Assembly (NCBI GenBank): GCA_020402865.1
Contig: JADBYT010000004.1
Coordinates: 37,890 to 101,889, forward strand
Direction: 5' to 3'
Source of the DNA: Bacteroidota bacterium
Lineage (GTDB): Bacteria > Bacteroidota > Bacteroidia > Palsa-965
Length of the DNA: 64,000 nt
The position numbers were made by a program, and so were the translations under genes. Shown here in pieces: positions 36,162 to 45,092 of this stretch (within the stretch, counting starts at the first letter, position 1; each line of letters begins with the position of its first letter). The notes under the pieces were generated by a model, which saw only the letters and a list, made by a program, of their open reading frames with translations, had not been told where the DNA came from and did no database searches.

Positions 36162-36854
36162 TCACGAAGACTCGGCAGTCAACGTTTCTAGTTCTTCCAT
36201 AATCAGATATGAAGCAGGAGGAGAGCCCTGATTCACATGACAATCAACCCATTCGAAGAAATTAGAGTTTTTCATCAACAATGAAAATTCAGTGATGAGG
36301 TAGTTTTTAAGAGGTGGTTCGGAGTTTTTGATTTCAGACCATATAGAGATCCTGTTTTCCAGCACAAAAACAATGTCTTCAAAATCCTGACTGGTTCTGC
36401 CGTCCTTTCCTCCCCGTCCTTTGAACGCCTCCATTTTTGTAGCAAGAAAATAAGGCGCACTTAATATTCGTATGTCCAGTTTATCATCTAACATGTGTGT
36501 AGCCGAATTATGAAACCCATCGTGATACCAGATATTTTCAAAACCAATAAATGAGGCATCTTTTGTGGGCATAATGTCAACAGTAATACCTTGTATTTTA
36601 TAACGGCAAACAACAGAAGAATCAATGTCGTTTACAAATCCTAAACCACGAAGTTTTTCTTCAAGTATTGTTCGGGCTTTATAGCTTATTAATTCAATAA
36701 TTATATCAACATCATCAGTCGGACGCACATCATAGGTTATCAAATCTGAGTATAAAGAAAGTGTGGCACCACCCACAAAAACCACGTCAGGCCTCATTTC
36801 TTTCAGCGCATTGGCCACCACTTTTAACCGCAACAAATTATTACTATGATTCAT
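36162..36854 (-). CDS. Nucleotidyltransferase, AbiEii/DUF6036-like
   Basis: A 230-residue protein with a minimal nucleotidyltransferase signature: VFVGGATLSLY (GG motif) followed by RPTDDVDIII (DxD metal site). Such proteins act as toxins of type IV-like AbiE systems, or modify tRNA ends. It overlaps the upstream regulator gene by 11 bp, a toxin/antitoxin-like arrangement. The third Asp may be in GITVDIMPTKD. Toxin role is inferred. Confidence 0.75.
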   Translation of the reverse strand: MNHSNNLLRLKVVANALKEMRPDVVFVGGATLSLYSDLITYDVRPTDDVDIIIELISYKARTILEEKLRGLGFVNDIDSSVVCRYKIQGITVDIMPTKDASFIGFENIWYHDGFHNSATHMLDDKLDIRILSAPYFLATKMEAFKGRGGKDGRTSQDFEDIVFVLENRISIWSEIKNSEPPLKNYLITEFSLLMKNSNFFEWVDCHVNQGSPPASYLIMEELETLTAESS

Positions 36855-37365
36855 TAAGAATTTGCTTTTTCAGTTCAGATACCGCAAAGGTAACTTCACG
36901 AACCCGCCCTACGCGAATAAGATCTACAAGCGCAAGCAAAAAATACAGCGTCTGGTCTTTTAACACTGCCGATGTTTGGTTTTTATATAACGGTTCTACT
37001 GCAAGTCCGCTAAGTGTTCCTTTCTGATCGGGCCACACATAATCCATTTCGCTTACAAACACATTTCGTACTGAGGGATGCGCATGAGCTGTGGGCACAC
37101 CGCGCACAAGTGTTCCCGGTTGTTGCGGAAACACATATTTCAATCCGTGTTCAATAAACTCCATCAGGTTCATTCGCTTAACTGCTTTCTTTTTGTAATC
37201 AATAAGGCCGGCAGCAACACTTCTGTTCAGCGATTCGGATACTTCTGATACGCTTATCCCCAATTCGTTGGCAACGTCAATAAGCCGCCAGTTGCTGTTG
37301 TTCAGCGCAATTATTTTTAGAAGAATTACCACATCCTGTGGCCGCATGCCATTGTGTTTTCGCAT
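36844..37365 (-). CDS. Winged-helix regulator, probable partner of the nucleotidyltransferase
   Basis: A 173-residue protein. The N-terminal approximately 65 residues contain a winged helix-turn-helix (NNSNWRLIDVANELGISVSEVSESLNRSVAAGLI). The rest has no recognised fold. ATG 37365 is chosen; an in-frame start at 37380 lies in the palindrome. A 39-bp palindrome lies 14 bp upstream of the start and is the likely operator for autoregulation (inference). The arrangement resembles AbiEi (winged-helix antitoxin) upstream of AbiEii. Confidence 0.7.
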   Translation of the reverse strand: MRKHNGMRPQDVVILLKIIALNNSNWRLIDVANELGISVSEVSESLNRSVAAGLIDYKKKAVKRMNLMEFIEHGLKYVFPQQPGTLVRGVPTAHAHPSVRNVFVSEMDYVWPDQKGTLSGLAVEPLYKNQTSAVLKDQTLYFLLALVDLIRVGRVREVTFAVSELKKQILNES

Positions 37366-37378
37366 AACACAAAAATAC

Positions 37379-37417
37379 ACATATTCTCATTTCGCAATTT
37401 GCGAAATGAGAATATGT
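37379..37417. promoter_or_regulatory. 39-bp palindrome, candidate operator
   Basis: Arms 37379-37397 and 37399-37417 are perfect 19-bp reverse complements around one T. The core is TTTCGCAATTTGCGAAA. It lies just upstream of the regulator gene. Confidence 0.85.
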
Positions 37418-37475
37418 ATGAAAATACAAACACAAATTGTTGAATAACAGGCTAAAACGAATTATTGGAATCCCC

Positions 37476-39020
37476 TCACTTCTTCGGCGGCTTCTTCAAA
37501 AACACATACGGCATATTATCCAGAAAGCCCGGTGCGTGTATGGTAAGTGTTTTCACGGTACCATCGGCATTGAGTTCAAACTCGGAAGGGGAAATGCCCC
37601 AGATGGGCGAGTTGAACGTGCAGAGCATTTTTCCGTTGCCCATGTACTCGAGGGTGCCGCTCATTTGCGGGTGGTGCTGGAAACGCACAATGAGTTTGCC
37701 GTCTTTGTCCATGTCAATAGCCATGCGGCCGTACACAGGATGCCCGTAAAGGCCAATAAATGCAGAAAGCGCCACAGGCGGCTGGCCGGCGTTTTTCACC
37801 TCCTCGCGCCATTTGGCAAGGTCGGCATCGGCCTCGGCTTCGTCCTGCTTTGTATAGGGCAGCAGGCGCTGGCTGTAGTTTTTGTAGGGCTGGCCGCAAA
37901 ACGCATCAATAAGCTGGTAGCGCAGGGCGGTAAACAGGCTGTTGTTGTCGGTGTTGGTGAGGATTACAAAGCCCACGTTTTCTTCGGGAATAAAGCATAC
38001 TGTGGTAAGGAAGCCGCCCGCGCCGCCATCGTGCCAGATAATTTTGCGGCCGTGTATATCGGCCATAAACCAGCCTAAGCCGTATGCCTGAAAGTGCATA
38101 CTCGGAAACAGCGACGAGGTGCGCGGAATAATGGTTTGCGGGGTGTAGGTTTTACGCAGTGCGGCGTAGGGCACCACTTCCTTACCACCAAAGCGGCCGC
38201 TGTCTAAGTGCATCTGAATCCAGTGCGCAAGATCGCTCACGCACGAGTTTATGCTGCCGGCGGGCCCCAGGTTGTCCACATTGTCGTAGGCGGGCAGCAT
38301 GTATTGTTTGCCCTGCCAGCGTGTGTAGGGGCGGCAGGCGTTGGTATCATTCACAATGGCTTTGTGCGTGGTGCTGCTGCGTGTCATGCCCAGCGGCTTA
38401 AACAGGCGTTCGGTCACAAAATCGTCCCAGCTTTTTCCGCTGGCCGCCTGCACGGCCTGTCCGGCGGCGAGGTAAGCCGCATTGCAGTAACCGAATGCCG
38501 AGCGGAAGGCAATTTGCGGCTGGTGCTTGGCCATGAGGCCGATAATTTGTTCGCGGCTCAGGTCGGAGTCCCAGTGCACAAAATCGCCCTGAAAGGTTTG
38601 CAGCCCTATGCGGTGGCAGAGCAAATCGCGCAGGGTTACGGCCTTGTTGGCCAGCGGATCGTTAAGCTGAAAGCCCGGCAGCCAGCGCCGCACGGTATCG
38701 TCGAGCGAGAGTTTTTTCTCGTGGTCGAGCATGGCCACGGCGGTGCCGGTAAAGGCTTTGCTGCACGAGGCAATCTGGAAGAGTGTTTTGTCGTTTACGC
38801 GCCCCGGCTTGCCCACTTCGCGCACGCCGTAGCCTTCAGACACGACTACCTTGCCATCTTTCACTACGGCAATTGCGAGACCGGGCACATTCCACGCGGC
38901 CATTTCGCGGGTAATGTAGCGGTTGAGGCTGTCGGTAACAAAGGCGGGGAGTTTTTGGGCATGAAGGGAGGGGGCGGCAAGCAGCAGCCATGCGAGTATG
39001 CGGAAGCGGAATTTGCTCAT
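37476..39020 (-). CDS. Serine hydrolase, class C beta-lactamase-like, with C-terminal DUF3471
   Basis: A 514-residue exported protein. The signal peptide ends near residue 21 (APSLHA). The beta-lactamase/transpeptidase-like domain has the S85-C-S-K88 motif and Y178-C-N180, with HDGGAGGF in the position of the KTG triad. A DUF3471-like C-terminal domain (about 410-510) follows. Such proteins hydrolyse D-amino acid peptides or esters; substrate unknown. Length fits the family. Confidence 0.87.
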   Translation of the reverse strand: MSKFRFRILAWLLLAAPSLHAQKLPAFVTDSLNRYITREMAAWNVPGLAIAVVKDGKVVVSEGYGVREVGKPGRVNDKTLFQIASCSKAFTGTAVAMLDHEKKLSLDDTVRRWLPGFQLNDPLANKAVTLRDLLCHRIGLQTFQGDFVHWDSDLSREQIIGLMAKHQPQIAFRSAFGYCNAAYLAAGQAVQAASGKSWDDFVTERLFKPLGMTRSSTTHKAIVNDTNACRPYTRWQGKQYMLPAYDNVDNLGPAGSINSCVSDLAHWIQMHLDSGRFGGKEVVPYAALRKTYTPQTIIPRTSSLFPSMHFQAYGLGWFMADIHGRKIIWHDGGAGGFLTTVCFIPEENVGFVILTNTDNNSLFTALRYQLIDAFCGQPYKNYSQRLLPYTKQDEAEADADLAKWREEVKNAGQPPVALSAFIGLYGHPVYGRMAIDMDKDGKLIVRFQHHPQMSGTLEYMGNGKMLCTFNSPIWGISPSEFELNADGTVKTLTIHAPGFLDNMPYVFLKKPPKK

Positions 39021-39211
39021 GCAGCGAAGGTATTGTGGGGGCGGGTGATTTGCAAGCGGGGATTTACTGAGCGGTTTTTTGGGTGTGTGGTTGGGGGGGT
39101 ATTGGGATGTGTGGATATAAACTTTGCGTAATGTGCGGATATTGGATAGTTTTTGGGTTAGTTTGTATGTAATCAGCAGGTTAGGGTTGTTTTTATTGGG
39201 TTTTTTGTGGT

Positions 39212-39238
39212 GGTTGAGTTGCGTATATTTGGGAGTTA
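39212..39238 (+). promoter_or_regulatory. Leader motif before the first cassette array (promoter/attI-like)
   Basis: GGTTGAGTTGCGTATATTTG then GGAGTTA; it holds a TATATTTG -7 box (39224-39231) and ends in GTTA like the 3' edge of the repeats downstream. It matches 43645-43670 at all but about two positions. A TTG 16 bp before the box (39205-39207) could be the -33 element. Confidence 0.6.
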
Positions 39239-39247
39239 GTAGCCATT

Positions 39248-39880
39248 ATGACAGACATTAAGACCATACAAGTAATTGACAGCTGGGACTTAACCTCTAT
39301 TGGAATGATTGCAGAATTGAAACATCATCTAAATGGGCTTCAGGGTGGTTTAATAATCAAGTCTCAATCGACAGGTGACGAGTGGAAAATTAAGCATCGA
39401 ATTTTATTTAGCCACACTTATGGTAAACAAAAAACGTTTACTAATGAAGCGACTACTCATTCTTTTCTGAGTTTTGACAGTATCGAAAAGCAAATTGTTT
39501 CTGCAAAAAATATCCTTGACAAAGAAGAAGACAATATTTTTCAATATCAAGTGCAACCCATCGGACACAAATCAAAGCCGGTAAAAGGCGACAAACTTGT
39601 AGAACTGGTTATGCATAAGTTTGCATGCCCTTGCTGCGGCTACAAGACGTTTAGCCATAATCCTGACGGTTCATACGACATTTGTACAGCGTGCTTCTGG
39701 GAGGACGATCCAATACAACTTGCCGACCCAGACTATGAGGGCGGAGCAAACAGGGTTTCTCTTAGACAAGCGCAGAAGAATTTTCAAAAATTTGGAGCAT
39801 GCGAAAAGCACATGGTGAAAAATGTTCAGACACCTAGTAAATACGAAGCAAGAGACGAAAATTGGAAGTGGCTGGAATAA
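39248..39880 (+). CDS. CPCC-domain cysteine-rich protein (cassette gene 1)
   Basis: A 210-residue protein. Residues about 1-118 have no recognised domain. Residues 124-200 form a CPCC domain with FACPCCGYKTF and DICTACFWEDDP, i.e. two cysteine pairs likely to bind zinc, followed by GGANRVSLRQAQKNFQKFGAC, typical of the family. CPCC proteins are often found in accessory regions, where some are immunity-like. The gene lies between a leader motif and the first 126-bp repeat. Confidence 0.8.
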   Translation: MTDIKTIQVIDSWDLTSIGMIAELKHHLNGLQGGLIIKSQSTGDEWKIKHRILFSHTYGKQKTFTNEATTHSFLSFDSIEKQIVSAKNILDKEEDNIFQYQVQPIGHKSKPVKGDKLVELVMHKFACPCCGYKTFSHNPDGSYDICTACFWEDDPIQLADPDYEGGANRVSLRQAQKNFQKFGACEKHMVKNVQTPSKYEARDENWKWLE

Positions 39881-39891
39881 ATAACGGCTAC

Positions 39892-40017
39892 TAACACGGG
39901 TTTTGCGTTAGTGGGCGGACTGTGCGAATAGAAACATTTGAGCAATTAATAAACTTTGGTGCTGGCAGACAGTTTTCGGTTTCAAAAGCCCACCAACGCC
40001 AAGCCCCGAAACCGTTG
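39892..40017 (+). repeat. attC-like repeat 1 (126 bp)
   Basis: TAAC...GTTG ends; arms GCGTTAGTGGGC and GCCCACCAACGC pair. It follows the CPCC gene by 12 bp. Confidence 0.7.
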
Positions 40018-40054
40018 GCGGCTATTTTACAGACAACCAACAAGACTCATAACA

Positions 40055-40900
40055 ATGGAAACAATTTTAGTTATAAACGGAGAAACATACTGGCAGGACT
40101 TTTTACCCGACTTTAAAGTTGAACAGAAGAAAATTCAGTCAACAGAATGGTTGCTTAAAGACAGTCAACTTTATGCAATTGACCAAAATGGTGTTTGTAA
40201 ACCGGACAAAATTTTGTGGAGGGTTGGCGCAATTCGACCAAATACTAAACACAGAACAGCACTAGATATTATTCAACTATCAGGAATTCATTGTGTAAAT
40301 TCCGCAAAGGTTTTAACAAAAGGCTTCGACAGACTTACAATGCTAAATGTATTAAAAGACTGCGGTCTTCCAGTAATTCCATTTAATGTAGCAACAACTT
40401 CAACACAACTAAAAAATATTGAAATTCGATTTCCATTTGTTGTAAAAGCAGGAAACTACCACGGCGGTTATGGAAAAGTTCTTGTTGAAAATGAAGAAAA
40501 ATGGCAAGACATTAAAGACTTGCTTTTTATTTCAGAAGACTATATCACAATTGAACCTTTTATCAACTATGATAAAGATATTCGTTATTTAGCGGTTGGC
40601 GACAAGATTTGGGCAATGGCAAGAAAAGGTAAATTTTGGAAAGCTAATGTTCAGACAACAGACTTTATACTTATTGACCAAGAAGAAACATTAATAGAAC
40701 AAACAAAAAAACTAAAAAATTTTTTGAAAGCGGATATTGTTGCAATTGACATTTTAGAAGATAAAGACGGCAATAAGTATTTTGTAGAATACAATGATAT
40801 ACCAGGGCTTTCGGGATTTCCAGACGAAGTGAAAATAGAACTTGCCAACTGCCTGAAAAACAAAAACAGCACGCATCAAGTATCTGTCCAGCCGTATTAA
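40055..40900 (+). CDS. ATP-grasp protein, RimK-like (cassette gene 2)
   Basis: A 281-residue protein. The ATP-grasp fold is shown by FPFVVKAGNYHGGYGKVLVENEEKW (ATP-binding Lys and Gly-rich loop), then EDYITIEPFI, and DILEDKDGNKYFVEYNDIPGL with metal-binding E and N. This resembles RimK-type ligases that add amino acids to a carboxylate. ATG 40055 is chosen; the longer frame from 39956 lies in repeat 1. No clear copy of the repeat follows. Confidence 0.82.
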   Translation: METILVINGETYWQDFLPDFKVEQKKIQSTEWLLKDSQLYAIDQNGVCKPDKILWRVGAIRPNTKHRTALDIIQLSGIHCVNSAKVLTKGFDRLTMLNVLKDCGLPVIPFNVATTSTQLKNIEIRFPFVVKAGNYHGGYGKVLVENEEKWQDIKDLLFISEDYITIEPFINYDKDIRYLAVGDKIWAMARKGKFWKANVQTTDFILIDQEETLIEQTKKLKNFLKADIVAIDILEDKDGNKYFVEYNDIPGLSGFPDEVKIELANCLKNKNSTHQVSVQPY

Positions 40901-41079
40901 ACAAGGCTGTTGTACAACACACAAGGGCATTCCCGAAAACAGCAAGAACGGTTGCCGCCATCGCACAAAACCAGTACAAACCATAAATACAGTTAAAACA
41001 GCTATCTTTCCGGCTGCATAATACGCGATGCACAGGTAGCATTGCACATGCACAACAACACACAACACGAATTGAAACT

Positions 41080-41679
41080 ATGACAAGAATCCTGTCGCTG
41101 CTGTTTTTCTGCTCCGGCATTTCAGCCATCATTTACCAGATTGTCTGGCAACGGGTGCTGTTTGCCTCGTTCGGAACCGATATTGAATCCATCACCATCA
41201 TCGTATCGGTGTTTATGCTGGGCCTGGGGCTGGGTTCGCTCATTGGCGGGGCCATGTCGAATGCTTCGGAGAAAAAGCTCATTAACTACTTTATTTTCTT
41301 CGAAACCTCCATCGGGCTTTTCGGGCTCATCAGTATTCCGCTTATCGAATACATCAGCCAGCTTACACTGAATTTATCGGGCGACTGGTGGTTGCCGTTT
41401 ATTGTGTTTGCGATACTGGTGATTCCCACGTTTGCGATGGGCGCTACGCTGCCCGTGCTGGTAACCTATTTGTTTAAGCAAACCAAGTCGGTGGGCAATT
41501 CGGTTACGCGGTTGTATTACATCAACACGCTGGGCTCTGCATTCGGGTGTTTGATTACGGTGGGTATTCTGTTTGTGATCGGCACGCGCCAATCGACCAT
41601 TTACATGGCGGCGTTTTTGAATTTTTTCATTGCGTTGCTCACGTTCATTTACTCACGTAAAAAACCGGCCACCGCATGA
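41080..41679 (+). CDS. Membrane half of a spermidine-synthase-like system
   Basis: A 199-residue protein with five or six membrane segments. The opening CSGISAIIYQIVWQRVLFASFG...S..IIVSVFMLGLGLGSLIGG is the N-terminal membrane module of fused MFS/spermidine-synthase-like proteins. It overlaps the next gene by 4 bp (ATGA), so the module is a separate subunit here. GC-rich codon use like the chromosome, not like the cassettes on either side. Confidence 0.75.
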   Translation: MTRILSLLFFCSGISAIIYQIVWQRVLFASFGTDIESITIIVSVFMLGLGLGSLIGGAMSNASEKKLINYFIFFETSIGLFGLISIPLIEYISQLTLNLSGDWWLPFIVFAILVIPTFAMGATLPVLVTYLFKQTKSVGNSVTRLYYINTLGSAFGCLITVGILFVIGTRQSTIYMAAFLNFFIALLTFIYSRKKPATA

Positions 41680-43226
41680 ATCTCCGTCTCGCATTAATCA
41701 TATCGCTGATTGCCGGTTTTGTGAGCATCAGTATGGAAATAGTGTGGTTTACCATACTTGGCTACATGTTTAAAGGCCACGCCTTTACGTTTGGTGCAGT
41801 ACTCTCGCTGGTGCTGTTTGGTATTGCCTTTGGTGCCAAATACGGCTACCGCGCGGTAAACAAGCCGGGGGCCAATGTATTGCAGCTTATTTCAAAGTAT
41901 TTGCTGGTGGGCGGCTTGTTTAATTTTCTCGGCTTTCCGGTTATTGCGTGGCTTATGACGTTTAGCAGTGTGTTTGCGGCGTTGCTGGCAATAAACGTGG
42001 TGGTGGTGGCCGGTTTGCTCGGATGCGTTTTTCCGCTGCTTTGCCACATTGCCGTGTCGTCGAAAGAGCAGAGTGTGGGCCGGCAAACGTCGCAACTGTA
42101 TGCGGCAAACATTATTGGCGCCACCACGGGGCCGCTGCTTACGGGCTATGTGTTGTACAACTATTTCACGCCCGAACAAATTATTGCCGGCTTGTGCGTG
42201 GTGCTCTTGCTCCTGTCGGTTATTCTGCGGTTTTACGGAGCCGGCACCAAGCCCAAAGCCGCCAATTTGGCCGTTTATGCAATGCTCCTTGCCGGCGTGG
42301 TGCTGGGCCAGAAATTCCTTTACACGCACTTTCTCGAGCATATTCAGTATCAGTCGATATTTGATGAGAGCAAGGTGTACAAACACATCCTGCACAACCG
42401 CAGCGGCATTCTGGCGGTGGATCAGCAGGACCGTATGTTTGGCAGTGGTGCTTACGACGGCGCGTTTAATACCGATCCGGCCGAATACAACATTAACACC
42501 GTGGATCGTATGTACATGGTGGCCGCCATGCACCGCCAGCCGGAGCGTGTGCTGGTAATCGGGCTCAGCACCGGATCGTGGGCAAAAGTGCTGGCCAATT
42601 ACGGACATGTGAAGGAAATGACCATTATTGAAATCAATCCCGGCTACCTCGATATTATTGCCAAATACCCCGAAATAGCCACGCTGCTCACCGACAAGCG
42701 CGTGAAGATTGTGATTGACGATGGCCGCCGCTGGCTCAAACGCAACCCGAACGAAAAGTTCGATATGATTGTGATGAACACCACGTACCACTGGCGGCAA
42801 AACAGCACCAACCTGCTTTCGGTTGAGTTTTTGCGCATGGCCAAAAACAACCTGAAGGAAAACGGGCTGATGTACTGGAACACCACCAAATCGCAGGATG
42901 TGGTGTACACGGCTGCGCATGTGTTTTCGCACGTAACCACCTACGGCACATTGGTAGCGGCAAGCGACAGTCCGTTTAACCTTTCGGAAGAAGAAAAGCG
43001 GGCCAACTTTCTTAAGTTCACCCGTTTTGGCGAGGTGCTGTTTACACAGGAAAACTACGTAAACCGATGCAACCAGCTTGTGCAGATGCCGCTCCCCGAA
43101 CTGCACGACTCAATTCTGAAGCAGGATTTATGGCTCATAACCGATGATAATATGGCGGCGGAGTATAAAGCCGATATCTGGGCGATAATGAAGGATATTA
43201 AGCCGGTTGGGGCGGAGAAGAAGTAG
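41676..43226 (+). CDS. Spermidine synthase-like methyltransferase-fold membrane protein
   Basis: A 516-residue protein. About seven membrane segments cover residues 1-205; then a Rossmann-fold aminopropyltransferase-like domain has RVLVIGLSTGSWAKVLANY, EMTIIEINPGYLDII, and VKIVIDDGRRWLKRNPNEKFDMIVMNTTYHWRQ. The conserved catalytic Asp of true spermidine synthases (DxxxDDG/YDVIIVDS) reads MNTT here, so it may not make spermidine. It is coupled to the preceding membrane gene. Confidence 0.8.
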   Translation: MNLRLALIISLIAGFVSISMEIVWFTILGYMFKGHAFTFGAVLSLVLFGIAFGAKYGYRAVNKPGANVLQLISKYLLVGGLFNFLGFPVIAWLMTFSSVFAALLAINVVVVAGLLGCVFPLLCHIAVSSKEQSVGRQTSQLYAANIIGATTGPLLTGYVLYNYFTPEQIIAGLCVVLLLLSVILRFYGAGTKPKAANLAVYAMLLAGVVLGQKFLYTHFLEHIQYQSIFDESKVYKHILHNRSGILAVDQQDRMFGSGAYDGAFNTDPAEYNINTVDRMYMVAAMHRQPERVLVIGLSTGSWAKVLANYGHVKEMTIIEINPGYLDIIAKYPEIATLLTDKRVKIVIDDGRRWLKRNPNEKFDMIVMNTTYHWRQNSTNLLSVEFLRMAKNNLKENGLMYWNTTKSQDVVYTAAHVFSHVTTYGTLVAASDSPFNLSEEEKRANFLKFTRFGEVLFTQENYVNRCNQLVQMPLPELHDSILKQDLWLITDDNMAAEYKADIWAIMKDIKPVGAEKK

Positions 43227-43644
43227 GGGGGAGCGAATGGATATGCCGCCCGCACCAGCACAGAGCAAAATGCACAATACCCGTGTAGCAGCCACGCCAG
43301 CCAGATGAAGATTGAGAACACTGAGCGGTTTGAAGGCGTGACAGATGGAAATGCTGCCATTGGTTTCAGGCCCGTGCTGGTGTGGGAATAGCGCCCGCCG
43401 CCGGCCAACGATAATTTAATGGTGTATTGCCTCAACCAAAACGGCTTTGCTTTTTGCGGGTGGTTTTGGCTGACGTTTTTTTGTGTAGTGAGTTGGGGAA
43501 TAGGGGTGAAATGCACAAGTGCGCATTTTGTGTATCTATTGAATGGATATACTAGATACGTATTATGCGCAGAATGGGTAGTTTGGGCGTAGTTTGCTGA
43601 AGCACAGTGTTATGTGTTGTTGTTGGCCGTTGATTTTTTATTGG
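43227..43644. other. Gene-free stretch before the second cassette array
   Basis: About 420 bp without a credible gene. A 153-residue minus-strand frame (43055-43516) overlaps the end of the preceding gene and is probably its shadow. AT content rises toward the right. Confidence 0.5.
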
Positions 43645-43670
43645 GGTTGATTGCGTATATTTAGGAGTTA
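43645..43670 (+). promoter_or_regulatory. Leader motif before the second cassette array
   Basis: GGTTGATTGCGTATATTTAG then GAGTTA, the near-copy of 39212-39238. The -7-like box is TATATTTA (43656-43663). Confidence 0.6.
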
Positions 43671-43695
43671 TGGGCAAGGCTAAAAGACAGACACT

Positions 43696-44394
43696 GTGAA
43701 AGCAAAAGTATTCTCACATAGACAACTTATCGGAACGACTGAATTGCAAGTCGGTGACGAAAGTATGGGCGGAATATTCGGAGAATTTACCCCGACAGAA
43801 ATATACTTTGACAAAATACAGAAATATGTTTGGGAATTTTGGCAGACCAATAAGCCAGACTATCAAAAGTGGTATTCTTTGCGACTAAATGTTCAATTAG
43901 AAAATGGAGTTTTTCTCTTTCCTCAAGGTGGATATACAATTGACGACATAATAGAATTACCTAACGAACCTAAACGTATTGACATAGCAGGAGTGGACAG
44001 TAAAATTCTACAAGACTTTTTACAAACTAATCCACCTAGACCATTTATTGAAGAACCTTGGAACGAATTGCAAATTGAACAGAAAATTGCTTTTGAAGAC
44101 GAACTAAAAAAGGAATTAGGAATTGGTGATAAATCAATTTTCGACTTTTTAAAAGCATCTAAAAGACACATTCTTTATGAAAGTGAATTTTCTGCTTTCT
44201 GTCACGACCAAAGAAATGACGATGTTCTATTTGAAATTAGGAAACCTGAATTTGAAAAGCAATTTGCATTAGTTCATTTAACTTGGACAAGTAAAAAAGA
44301 AAAAGAAGATTATCCTAACACGACTTTTTATCAAGACTTTGATGAATTTAAATATTCAAGAATGTATGCCGATAAAGCTGAATGGGAAAACTAA
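43696..44394 (+). CDS. Hypothetical protein (cassette gene 3)
   Basis: A 232-residue soluble protein without signal peptide. GTG 43696 is the only plausible start near the leader motif; VFSHRQLIGTTELQVGDESMGGIFGEFTPTEIYF follows. AT-rich codon use unlike the preceding spermidine-synthase-like genes. A repeat starts 30 bp after the stop. Family not recognised. Confidence 0.65.
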   Translation: MKAKVFSHRQLIGTTELQVGDESMGGIFGEFTPTEIYFDKIQKYVWEFWQTNKPDYQKWYSLRLNVQLENGVFLFPQGGYTIDDIIELPNEPKRIDIAGVDSKILQDFLQTNPPRPFIEEPWNELQIEQKIAFEDELKKELGIGDKSIFDFLKASKRHILYESEFSAFCHDQRNDDVLFEIRKPEFEKQFALVHLTWTSKKEKEDYPNTTFYQDFDEFKYSRMYADKAEWEN

Positions 44395-44424
44395 AATAAC
44401 GACTGAAACAAGAAGCCCAGCCCA

Positions 44425-44550
44425 TAACATCGGTTTGGCAATATGGCGGCTGAAGTGCTTCTATGAAACATTTGTGCAAGGTTCAACAGTAGTAATTCTA
44501 TTGAACTTTTGTGCTAAAAGTCCGCCACTACGCCAAGCCGAAAAACGTTA
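44425..44550 (+). repeat. attC-like repeat 2 (126 bp)
   Basis: TAACATCGGTTTGGC...GCCAAGCCGAAAAACGTTA; outer arms pair and an inner TTCAA/TTGAA hairpin lies in the middle. Confidence 0.7.
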
Positions 44551-44566
44551 ACTGCAATATCTCCTC

Positions 44567-44968
44567 GTGATAAAAAATAAGGTGTGGTTCTGTGGATTAA
44601 TAATGATGTGCACAATTGTAGCGTGTGATCCTGTTTACGATATTTCTCTCGTGAATCAGTCTAAAGATACTGCTACAGTGCGTGCAATAGCAACAATACA
44701 ATTTGGTCATCCTTCCTATCCTGACACATTCCCTTTTGTTTATGACTCCGTGGGCTACAGGGAAGTTCGATTCTTACTTGCTCCGGGAGCCGAAATGTTT
44801 TGTGGCCAAGCAATTGCAGAAATCGACAACGATTTACCATTTGAGAAAATTAGCATTCACTGTGGTTCCGATTCACTGATCGCTAATACAAAGGAAGAAG
44901 TAAAACAACTTTTCGATAAGAATGTTTTCGGATCACTGTCCACACCTTATAAGATCACCATTAAGTAA
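44567..44968 (+). CDS. Hypothetical lipoprotein (cassette gene 4)
   Basis: A 133-residue protein with a lipoprotein signal: hydrophobic segment followed by TIVAC (C20). GTG 44567 starts 16 bp after repeat 2. The mature part, DPVYDISLVNQSKDTATVRA, is unrecognised. Probably membrane-anchored in the periplasm. Ends 10 bp before repeat 3. Confidence 0.65.
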   Translation: MIKNKVWFCGLIMMCTIVACDPVYDISLVNQSKDTATVRAIATIQFGHPSYPDTFPFVYDSVGYREVRFLLAPGAEMFCGQAIAEIDNDLPFEKISIHCGSDSLIANTKEEVKQLFDKNVFGSLSTPYKITIK

Positions 44969-44978
44969 ATACAGCTGT

Positions 44979-45058
44979 TAACAGCGCATTGGCTCCACGC
45001 GCTTTTCACGTACATTTATTCCAAGGAAAAGCGCGCGGCGCCAATCAGCAAAACGTTA
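44979..45058 (+). repeat. Short divergent attC-like repeat 3 (80 bp)
   Basis: TAACAGCGCATTGGC...GCCAATCAGCAAAACGTTA, with a long paired stem around GCGCTTTT / AAAAGCGC. It is 46 bp shorter than the others and lacks their conserved middle. Confidence 0.65.
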
Positions 45059-45092
45059 GCGGTAATGGCAAGACGACACCAATTAGAAAAAA

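Noticed and set aside
38208..39131. Long + strand frame of 307 residues
   Set aside because: Antisense to the serine hydrolase gene, which has clear motifs and a signal peptide.
40901..41079. A tenth full-length attC-like repeat after the ATP-grasp gene
   Set aside because: A TGTTGTACAACA palindrome and a CCCGAAAACAGC string are present, but there is no TAAC...GTTA pair of matching arms.
43055..43516. 153-residue minus-strand frame
   Set aside because: Its first half lies antisense to the end of the spermidine-synthase-like gene and the rest has no domain or start signal.
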